From contig CAYPZI010000041.1 in assembly GCA_964415185.1 (NCBI GenBank), positions 1 through 22,266 of the forward strand: DNA of 22,266 nt. Direction: 5' to 3'. The notes under the pieces were generated by a model, which worked only from the letters and a program-made list of their open reading frames with translations, had not been told where the DNA came from and ran no database searches. This stretch comes from CAYVBJ01 sp964415185. Its GTDB lineage: Bacteria > Bacteroidota > Rhodothermia > Balneolales > Balneolaceae. Position numbers and translations under genes: made by a program. Shown here in pieces: positions 1 to 5,417 of this stretch; position 1 is the stretch's first letter; each line of letters starts with the position of its first letter.

Positions 1-86
1 TGCGATTGTGCCAAACCGTTGGGATTGTGCCAAACTTGGCGCGGCGTCCCCACACTGGCGCGAGCTCCGCTCGTGCGCCCAGTGTG
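1..86. repeat. Upstream copy of GC-rich palindromic repeat
   Basis: This segment recurs nearly exactly at 904-1000, on the far side of the ERCC4 nuclease gene. It holds two copies of GATTGTGCCAAAC (4-16 and 23-35), a GGCGCGGCG stretch, and a terminal hairpin at 51-86 with arms related to CACACTGGCGC and GCGCCAGTGTG. Compared with the downstream copy it lacks an 11-bp duplication, has lost one G in the hairpin loop region and has gained one C in the right arm, so its hairpin is less perfect. The element may continue left of base 1. It looks like a REP-like intergenic element; this is inference from structure only. Confidence 0.8.
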
Positions 87-125
87 TTTTTGGGTAAAAA
101 ATTTGAATAATAAAAATCATAAAAA

Positions 126-791
126 ATGACCTATAAACCTCAAATTCAAATTACAATCGATGACAGGGAAAGAAACCCTGTTATACTGAAATCTTTGAGA
201 GAGGCTGAAAATACAAACGTAAAAATTGAACGCCTTAAAACCGGTGATTATCTATTGAATAATTTAGTAGTCGAGCGAAAAACATTTACCGACTTCGTAC
301 AATCAATTAAAGATGGCAGGCTATTTAAACAATCAATTCATTTGTTATCAATGGATTTCCATTCGATGATCATAATTGAAGGAACATCTCGTGATGTATA
401 TAGAACAAAAATGAAGAGGGAAGCTATCCAGGGAGCTCTGATAACACTTGAGCTTATTTTTAAGATTCCTGTTTTGAAATCTGTTTCGCCAGAAGAGACG
501 GCAAAAATTATGCTTTATGCAGCAAATCAAGTATATAGACACGAAAGGCAGTTCAGATTAAATTATAAACACAAAAAGATTCGAAAATACAATAGAAAGC
601 ATAATAAACAAATACAGATTTTGCTGGGAATTCCATTGATTGGACCGGTTAAAGCAGAGAAGCTTTTGAAAGAATTTGGTTCAGTGAGTAAAATTTTTAA
701 AGCATTTCCGGATCAGCTCGAAAAAGTAGAGGGTATTGGCAGAATTCAGGCAAAGCAGATTTATAAGATTGTGAATGAAAGGGTGATGTAG
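126..791 (+). CDS. ERCC4-domain (XPF/Mus81-like) nuclease with C-terminal HhH
   Basis: The 221-residue protein carries the ERCC4 nuclease signature of archaeal/eukaryotic XPF, Mus81 and Hef: acidic DDRER at 12-16, GDY at 40-42, VERK at 49-52, then D56 and S60-I61. D13, D41, E50 and K52 are the expected metal-site residues. The C-terminus has two helix-hairpin-helix segments, GIPLIGPVKAEKLL (168-181) and EGIGRIQAKQI (202-212), typical of the XPF DNA-binding and dimerisation module. No helicase domain is present, so it resembles the short archaeal XPF form. The family cleaves branched or flapped DNA near duplex-single-strand junctions; action in a dimer in the cytoplasm is inferred. The ATG at 126 lies in an A-rich stretch with no clear Shine-Dalgarno. 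By eye the gene is more AT-rich than its neighbours, and it sits between two copies of a GC-rich repeat, which hints at transfer as a unit. Family call is strong; biological role is unknown. Confidence 0.9.
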   Translation: MTYKPQIQITIDDRERNPVILKSLREAENTNVKIERLKTGDYLLNNLVVERKTFTDFVQSIKDGRLFKQSIHLLSMDFHSMIIIEGTSRDVYRTKMKREAIQGALITLELIFKIPVLKSVSPEETAKIMLYAANQVYRHERQFRLNYKHKKIRKYNRKHNKQIQILLGIPLIGPVKAEKLLKEFGSVSKIFKAFPDQLEKVEGIGRIQAKQIYKIVNERVM

Positions 792-816
792 GCTGGATTT
801 AGATATTCATGGCAAT

Positions 817-850
817 CGCAATGGTACGAGCGGACGCTCGCACCATTGCG
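817..850. repeat. Long palindrome, 16-bp arms
   Basis: The arms CGCAATGGTACGAGCG (817-832) and CGCTCGCACCATTGCG (835-850) are inverse complements except for one base, with a two-base GA spacer. It begins 25 bases after the ERCC4 stop codon. The GAGCG-NN-CGCTC core is the same as in the hairpins at 51-86 and 964-1001, but the outer arms differ, so it is a related variant element. There is no T-tract, so it is not a canonical terminator, although it would fold strongly in RNA or single-stranded DNA. Confidence 0.8.
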
Positions 851-874
851 TTTTGGATTGCGGCATACCATTAC

Positions 875-907
875 GATTGTGCCACATCGGACGCTCGCAT
901 CATTGCG
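875..907. repeat. Decayed palindrome half-element
   Basis: This stretch holds another GATTGTGCCA (875-884) and CGGACGCTCGCATCATTGCG (888-907), which matches the right half of the 817-850 palindrome with one change in the outer arm. The matching left half is degraded. It looks like a partly eroded copy of the same family lying between the intact palindrome and the downstream direct repeat. Confidence 0.5.
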
Positions 908-1000
908 ATTGTGCCAAACCGTTGGGATTGTGCCAAACTTGGCGCGGCGCTGGCGCGGCGTCCCCACACTGGCGCGAGCGTCCGCTCGTGCGCCAGTGTG
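904..1000. repeat. Downstream copy of GC-rich palindromic repeat
   Basis: This is the direct repeat of 1-86, in the same orientation, on the other side of the ERCC4 gene. Bases 904-949 match bases 1-46. An 11-bp tandem duplication (GGCGCGGCG at 941-949 and again at 952-960) makes this copy longer. The terminal hairpin (964-1001) has arms CCACACTGGCGC plus GAGCG against CGCTC plus GCGCCAGTGTGG, with a two-base TC loop and a two-base bulge in the right arm. Short reading frames crossing it on both strands are low-complexity by-products of the repeat. Confidence 0.85.
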
Positions 1001-1083
1001 GATTAATAAGAATTAATGGAACTTCTAACCTGATTCGCCGTATTTATAAGTGAGTTTAAAGTACAGACGCAAAAACAGAGATC

Positions 1084-1173
1084 ATGGAACGAAGAGAATA
1101 TACAACATATTGGAAAGGTGCCTGGGTGATGACGCTTCCGTTTCTTTTTCTGCTTCTTTATCTTTTTTTGTAG
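1084..1173 (+). CDS. Possible 29-residue membrane peptide
   Basis: An ATG at 1084 opens a 29-codon frame ending at TAG 1171-1173. The peptide begins MERREYTTYWKGAW and ends with a very hydrophobic, Leu/Phe-rich stretch, the pattern of a small single-pass membrane protein with a charged N-terminus (N-in predicted by positive-inside). A weak purine stretch, CAGAG, precedes the start. It lies between the repeat region and the convergent SDR gene, where no other gene is apparent. The T-rich DNA that codes the hydrophobic tail could equally be a terminator-like tract that happens to be open. No family is recognised. Confidence 0.25.
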   Translation: MERREYTTYWKGAWVMTLPFLFLLLYLFL

Positions 1174-1190
1174 AATGAAATATCTTCCCC

Positions 1191-1925
1191 TCACATTCTG
1201 TTCCAGACAAAATCGGGTATCAGTTTAAATACCCAGGCAGCCAGGCGCCATCGTTTTGTGATGTAAGCTACATTCCTCTTTTTGTCGATTGCTTTTATAA
1301 TTTGTCTACAGGCTTTTTCGGTCGGTGCCATCCAGAACAGGTCATTGTTGCCCTCGGTCATTTCGCTTTCAACAAAACCGGGACGGATATCGGTGATGGT
1401 AATATCGGCAGAGGAATGGTTTGCAACCTGGCGGTATCCCTGCATGTAAATAGAGATGAATGATTTGGAGGCATTGTACACCGCTGATTTGCCATACCCG
1501 AAAAGAGAAGCTACCGATGAAATTCCCGCGATCTGCCCGTGCCCCTTTTGTTTAAAATATTCAAAAGCTTCTTTAAAAAGCTGTACAAAACCCGAAACAT
1601 TTGTATTGATTACTTTTTGTTCAACACTCAGCTGGTTGGAAGCGTTGAAATTGGAAATGCCCGCATTCAGGATAACAAGATCCATCCCGCCCATTTTTTT
1701 AATAAGTGTATGAAGAGCCTGCCTGGATTCATTATGCCTGGTCACATCCATCCTTTCATAAAAAACCAAATCTCCAAGTTCTTGTTTTAGTGATTTCAGC
1801 CTCTTTTCCCTTCTGCCGGTAATCCCGGTTATATAACCTTTTTTGACACATTCTCTTGCAAGTCCTTCGCCGATTCCCGACGTGGCACCGACAATCAAAA
1901 CCTTTTTTATAGATTCTGAGGACAT
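1191..1925 (-). CDS. Short-chain dehydrogenase/reductase (SDR)
   Basis: This is a 244-residue classical SDR of normal length. The N-terminal Rossmann signature GATSGIG is at 13-19, NAG at 87-89, the catalytic serine is S137 in ISSVAS, and YNASK (Y150, K154) supplies the proton-relay pair; RPGF (181-184) follows as usual. The basic residues after the second strand (GRREKR, 37-42) favour NADP(H), as in many SDRs, but this is inference. The substrate cannot be read from sequence. The C-terminus has a hydrophobic/aromatic segment (RWRLAAWVFKLIPDF, about 225-239) that may attach to membrane, as in some lipid- or sterol-acting SDRs. The ATG at 1925 has AGG four bases upstream. It stands alone, about 100 bp from the next minus-strand gene and convergent with the putative peptide at 1084. 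Confidence 0.93.
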   Translation of the reverse strand: MSSESIKKVLIVGATSGIGEGLARECVKKGYITGITGRREKRLKSLKQELGDLVFYERMDVTRHNESRQALHTLIKKMGGMDLVILNAGISNFNASNQLSVEQKVINTNVSGFVQLFKEAFEYFKQKGHGQIAGISSVASLFGYGKSAVYNASKSFISIYMQGYRQVANHSSADITITDIRPGFVESEMTEGNNDLFWMAPTEKACRQIIKAIDKKRNVAYITKRWRLAAWVFKLIPDFVWNRM

Positions 1926-2027
1926 ACAGCCTGATTTTTAATTTAAAATATTATCCGGCATAGAATTTTTTTGAGCACAAAATGACTTTTGGCTGAGAAC
2001 AGAAATAAAAACGGGTATGTAAATATT

Positions 2028-2591
2028 TTATGACCTGTCAGCGGCGAACACTAATCCGGGATATTTGTACTTTGCATATTCATATGCGCCAAATAATACA
2101 GAGCAATAAACAAGATCACCGGCAATGGTATTGTGAAAGAACGGAATTGCTGCGGTGTAGGTGGCTATTAATCCGCTTACATTTAACGGGTACATCCCGC
2201 TGGCCAGCCAGACCCCCAAATTGGATATAATAAAAAAGATGACTGAAGCCGAAAGGGCGCTTCCCACTACTCTTGGGATTGTGACCTTTTTTAATGTTTT
2301 CATTCCGACCAGGGCAATCAAAATAATAGACCCGTAAATCCAGATCATTCCGGTGTTGAAAAGCGTAAATCCTCCGTAAATAGATGAATAAAAAAGATTA
2401 TTGAGTATTAAGTCACTTATCCACATTGCTGCCACAGGTATTATAAAAGCCCATTTCTTATCCGTAAAGTAGGCGGAACCGAACAGTGCAATAGCACCGA
2501 GTGGCGTGAAGTTGTACGGATGTGGTAAAACCCTTGAAAGTACAGCAAGAAGTATAAATCCGGTAATTATTGCAAAATTCTTTTTATTCAT
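2028..2591 (-). CDS. DUF6580-type integral membrane protein (putative transport)
   Basis: The protein has 187 residues and about five to six predicted membrane segments. It contains SRVLPHPYNFTPLGAIALFG near the N-terminus, a mid-protein SNLGVWL, and PFFHNTIAGDLVY near the C-terminus. I recall this pattern from the family named DUF6580, annotated as putative transport proteins with a resemblance to substrate-binding components of ECF transporters. The role and substrate are unknown. No ECF ATPase or T component is adjacent and no riboswitch is visible upstream, so a vitamin substrate cannot be argued from context. The ATG at 2591 follows a weak purine-rich GAG. Family assignment is from memory of the motif pattern, so moderate. 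Confidence 0.75.
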   Translation of the reverse strand: MNKKNFAIITGFILLAVLSRVLPHPYNFTPLGAIALFGSAYFTDKKWAFIIPVAAMWISDLILNNLFYSSIYGGFTLFNTGMIWIYGSIILIALVGMKTLKKVTIPRVVGSALSASVIFFIISNLGVWLASGMYPLNVSGLIATYTAAIPFFHNTIAGDLVYCSVLFGAYEYAKYKYPGLVFAADRS

Positions 2592-2682
2592 ATCACTCGT
2601 TTTGAATCACACATTTATATAGTTGGATGTTCTTCGAAGCGTAATGTAAGGTTGATTCAAATTGATTACAAAATCCAAAAAT

Positions 2683-2718
2683 AAAAAAAGCCGGACAGTT
2701 TTAAAACGGCCCGGCTTT
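2683..2718 (-). terminator. Rho-independent terminator after the YceI gene
   Basis: On the minus strand, AAAGCCGG and CCGGCTTT pair (2711-2718 with 2687-2694) and the inner bases GTTTTAAAAC are also self-complementary, so the inverted repeat is nearly continuous with two mismatches near its middle. The right arm runs straight into a T-tract (the A-run at 2683-2689 on the plus strand). It lies 18 bases after the YceI stop, the expected place. Confidence 0.85.
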
Positions 2719-2735
2719 AAACAATTCTAAGACCC

Positions 2736-3356
2736 TTATGAAGGTTTGTGTGTTAACTCAAGATTGAGGTTGATGGATACTTCATCACCAACTACCATGG
2801 TTGCTGCCCAGTCTCCAACTCCGACACCAAATTCGGTTCTGTTGAGGCTGGTTTCAGATGTAATACCGGCTACCTGGGTGTTTTCCTGCATCGGATGATC
2901 CATAACTCCGAGTAGTGTAAAAGGTAGTTCAAAATCCTTGGTCGTGTCTTTGATAGTGATTTTTCCTTCGGCAACAAAAGAATTATCTCCAGTTTTCCTA
3001 ATATTTTCACTTTCAAAAGTGATATGCGGCCAGTTTTCGGCGTTGAAGAAATCTTCCGACTGAAGATGATTGTCTCTTCTTTCATTTTTTGTATTGACGC
3101 TGCTTACATCAATCTGTACATCAATACTGCTGTTCGCCAAATCATTCGGGTCAAACAGAATGTTTGCATCATAGCTATTAAAGCTTCCGTTCACGGGTGT
3201 AAAGAAATGAGTAATGGAGAAAGTGATGTCGCTGTGTGCAGAGTCAATCTGCCAGGCTTTTGACATTTGATCTGCTTCACCGGGAGTAAATGCTGAAGTA
3301 AATGCGACGAAGCCTGCTATGAGGGTTGTCAGTACAAGTTTATTGAAGGTTTTCAT
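2736..3356 (-). CDS. YceI-family periplasmic protein
   Basis: The 206-residue product starts with a Sec signal peptide (MKTFNKLVLTTLIAGFVAFTSA, cleavage predicted near 22-24). The mature part is a full YceI lipocalin-like domain: W35-QIDSAHSDITFSITHF, a SIDVQIDVSSVNT strand, RDNHLQSEDFF (the conserved R-D-x-H-L-x-S-x-D-F-F), and GVGDW near the end. YceI proteins bind polyisoprenoid lipids in the periplasm; the ligand here is unknown. A frame extends upstream to a TTG at 3383, but the ATG at 3356 puts the positive signal-peptide N-terminus at the start and is preferred. There is no clear Shine-Dalgarno. It is monocistronic: a terminator follows at 2683-2718, and a 49-bp palindrome lies 70-118 bp upstream. 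Confidence 0.93.
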   Translation of the reverse strand: MKTFNKLVLTTLIAGFVAFTSAFTPGEADQMSKAWQIDSAHSDITFSITHFFTPVNGSFNSYDANILFDPNDLANSSIDVQIDVSSVNTKNERRDNHLQSEDFFNAENWPHITFESENIRKTGDNSFVAEGKITIKDTTKDFELPFTLLGVMDHPMQENTQVAGITSETSLNRTEFGVGVGDWAATMVVGDEVSINLNLELTHKPS

Positions 3357-3425
3357 AATTAATAATTGATTATTTGTTAACAATTTTGGTTGAGATTAAC
3401 GGAAGTATAAGTTTGTTTGGCGTTC

Positions 3426-3474
3426 AAAAGTTTCCGCATTTGTTAAATTAATTCTAACAAATGCATAAACTTTT
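3426..3474. promoter_or_regulatory. Long inverted repeat upstream of the YceI gene
   Basis: Two nested perfect arms pair: AAAAGTTT (3426-3433) with AAACTTTT (3467-3474), and GCATTTGTTA (3436-3445) with TAACAAATGC (3455-3464). They are separated by matching two-base spacers and a nine-base AT-rich centre, so 36 of 49 bases are paired in the order 8-2-10-9-10-2-8. It lies between the glycosylase stop and the YceI start, both on the minus strand. It could be an operator for a dimeric regulator of the YceI gene, or an intrinsic terminator of the preceding operon. The T-tract on the minus strand is short (TTTT then GAAC), which makes the terminator reading weaker. Confidence 0.6.
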
Positions 3475-3562
3475 CAAAAAGCAACCGGATTACATTTCGA
3501 AGAAATCTCAGCAGAGTGAAAATAACGAAATATTTAAAGACGTCTGATTTTGTAAATTTAAA

Positions 3563-4168
3563 TTATTGTAAATATTTAAATTGATGCGTAAAAAATCGCC
3601 ATTCTTTTTTGGCATCATTGCCGGCATAATCCACCCCGATTCTTGTTGAACAATGAACTTGCTCCGGATTGATTTCAATATTTCTTTCTTCAATCCAGAT
3701 TTTTCTATTCGTCAAATCACTACCGGAGTCAACAGTTGTAATTCCCAGTGCCTCCGATACCATTCCGGGTCCGGCAGCAATGGGCTTCTTTTTTTCCACT
3801 GCATTTCTTCTCTGTTTCATATTTTTGATGCCTTCCAGCGGTTCTACGGCTCTTACCAAAATGGCATCAGCCAACCCTTTTCGGTTTGTAACTATATTAA
3901 ACAGATGATGAATACCATAACATAAATAGACATAAGCAAACCCGCCGGGGCCATACATCACCTCGGTCCGGTTTGTTCGCAAGCCGTTATAAGCATGACA
4001 AGCCTTGTCATTCCGACCGCAATAGGCTTCGGTTTCGGCGATGATTCCTGAAGTATATATGCCGTTTTTATATGTACACAACACTTTCCCGATCATTTGC
4101 CGGCTCAGTTCAACAACATCTTCCGACTCGTAAAAACTTCGGTCAAGTACGGGATATTTTTGCCGCAT
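3563..4168 (-). CDS. mpg: DNA-3-methyladenine/alkyladenine glycosylase (AAG/MPG family)
   Basis: The 201-residue protein matches the AAG/MPG family of monofunctional base-excision glycosylases, which release 3-methyladenine, 7-methylguanine, hypoxanthine and etheno-adenine. ETEAY (45-49) gives the water-activating E47, aligning with human E125. Y49, H58 and Y81 align in spacing with human Y127, H136 and Y159, which stack on the flipped base. MYGPGGFAYVYLCYG and LVRAVEPLEG are the other family blocks, and GPG at 133-135 lies in the product-binding region. Length is normal for bacteria. The ATG shares one base with the TGA of the upstream YihY gene (TGATG), so translation is probably coupled and the two form one operon. 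No Ada-like regulator is nearby. Confidence 0.96.
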   Translation of the reverse strand: MRQKYPVLDRSFYESEDVVELSRQMIGKVLCTYKNGIYTSGIIAETEAYCGRNDKACHAYNGLRTNRTEVMYGPGGFAYVYLCYGIHHLFNIVTNRKGLADAILVRAVEPLEGIKNMKQRRNAVEKKKPIAAGPGMVSEALGITTVDSGSDLTNRKIWIEERNIEINPEQVHCSTRIGVDYAGNDAKKEWRFFTHQFKYLQ

Positions 4169-5094
4169 CAGGATATGGACGTATAAGGATTTCGTTCTAT
4201 GGAAGGCCTCTGAGAGAGAAATATATCATGATATGCACGGGCAATGATAGCTGTGATTACAAATAAAGCGGCTGAATAGAAGGCCCATATTGCAATAACT
4301 ATAAGAATGGTATAACCTTGATAGAAATACTGATAAGCCTTAATGGAATATTCAAGGTAGACACTGATTCCAAATTTGACGATTTCGAAAAGGCTCGTAT
4401 AAACAAGGGTTGCGAGCAGTGCGGTTTTAACATCAATTTTCTTTTCACTGATATAACGAAATATCACATAAAATAAGAGAAAAGTGAAAATGACCGGAAC
4501 AATATTGGCCAGAAAATCACCAAACCATCCCATTTCAATTACAATGTCTGTATAAGGAATTACGATTTGTCCGAAAGGGAACAGGGAAAGAAGGGATATT
4601 GCCATAGAAAAAAAGACAAACACTCCTCCTACAACGCCGAAAGTGAAAAAATTATGGACAAATTCCATTACCGGATGCTGGCGCTCTTCAATATCAAACA
4701 CATCGAAAATAACATGTTTCAGAGTATGAAAAAGGCCTTGTGCAACAAAAAGCAGTATCACAATACCAGCAATACCGAATACACGCCGGGCTCCGACAAG
4801 GGGCCGGATCAAATCTTCAAGTGTGATGGCCCCCTCAACAACATCCCCTGCCTGCGTTTCATAACTGAATTTCGGGAATAGCTCCCGGCCGTATCGAATT
4901 AACTCTTCAAAAGCTTCATCTATAGACAAAATGTATCCTAAAATGGAAATCAGGATGAGTACAAAGGGAACTGCACAGATAAATAAATTAAATGTGATTG
5001 CAGAAGCGTTAAAAAAAACATCTTTTTCTTTTATCAGCTTCCAGAGCAACTTCCAGAATTTATTTAAACGCTTCTTGCTGAGTTGATAAACCAT
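4168..5094 (-). CDS. YihY/BrkB-family integral membrane protein
   Basis: The 308-residue protein has the usual YihY length and topology: a basic cytoplasmic N-terminus (about 1-27), then about six hydrophobic helices. The family hallmarks are present: KDVFFNASAITFNLFICAVPFVL around 24-46, a G-rich VGARRVFG loop, and the late TALLATLVYTSLFEIVKFG segment. Family members were once called ribonuclease BN by mistake; that activity belongs to another protein, so an RNase name should not be used. Real function is unknown; transport or envelope roles have been proposed. It is the first gene of the pair with the alkyladenine glycosylase and is divergent from mutS. Start ATG at 5094; a second ATG at 5098 is out of frame. 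Confidence 0.92.
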   Translation of the reverse strand: MVYQLSKKRLNKFWKLLWKLIKEKDVFFNASAITFNLFICAVPFVLILISILGYILSIDEAFEELIRYGRELFPKFSYETQAGDVVEGAITLEDLIRPLVGARRVFGIAGIVILLFVAQGLFHTLKHVIFDVFDIEERQHPVMEFVHNFFTFGVVGGVFVFFSMAISLLSLFPFGQIVIPYTDIVIEMGWFGDFLANIVPVIFTFLLFYVIFRYISEKKIDVKTALLATLVYTSLFEIVKFGISVYLEYSIKAYQYFYQGYTILIVIAIWAFYSAALFVITAIIARAYHDIFLSQRPSIERNPYTSIS

Positions 5095-5408
5095 TCATTT
5101 AAAATAACGTGACCATACTTTAATGCCAACTGCTGTTAAGTTTTGTCTTTTTCTTAAATTCCCAAAAACCAAAATAAGAAGTATTGAAATTATATTTACC
5201 CTCTAAATTTCATATTCATTTACCTTCTCGTTGACTGCCTCTGCATGCGAAAATGATCATACTATTTACAGGATTAAATTTTTGAGTTTCTTATATAGTT
5301 TGTAGCTTATTTACGGGTGAAAGGACGATATGATTTTTTAAGATTAAATACTTTTCTGCGCTTCCGATACATCCGAATCCGTAAACAGGCTTCAATTTAC
5401 TACACGAT
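5095..5408. other. Intergenic region between divergent yihY-type gene and mutS
   Basis: This AT-rich stretch of about 310 bases holds the promoters of both divergent transcripts by position. I see only very short open frames (for example ten codons from the ATG at 5251) and no strong hairpin, repeat or riboswitch. A TATATAGTTTG near 5295 resembles the FCB-type -7 element TAnnTTTG but has the wrong internal spacing, so no promoter is called. Confidence 0.5.
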
Positions 5409-5412
5409 GGAG
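5409..5412 (+). promoter_or_regulatory. Ribosome-binding site that fixes the mutS start
   Basis: GGAG at 5409-5412 is five bases from the ATG at 5418. The GTG at 5412, which would give a two-residue longer protein, overlaps this site and has no Shine-Dalgarno of its own, so the ATG is preferred. Confidence 0.7.
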
Positions 5413-5417
5413 TGTAC

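Noticed and set aside
126..791. A defence island or CRISPR-linked role for the ERCC4 nuclease
   Set aside because: No cas genes, restriction, toxin-antitoxin or phage genes are in the window; the repeats are two copies with no regular spacers, so they are not a CRISPR array.
761..1053. Three overlapping frames of 65-68 codons on both strands over the repeat region
   Set aside because: They are open only because the GC-rich palindromes lack stops. The translations are low-complexity, rich in repeats of the same few residues, and match no family.
1003..1194. A 63-codon minus-strand frame ending near the SDR gene
   Set aside because: It has a lysine-rich start from the T-rich tract and no recognisable pattern; it overlaps the better small-peptide candidate and has no ribosome-binding site.
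4168..5094. Naming the YihY gene ribonuclease BN
   Set aside because: RNase BN activity belongs to the RNase Z-type enzyme (elaC product), not to YihY/BrkB proteins; no nuclease motif is present here.
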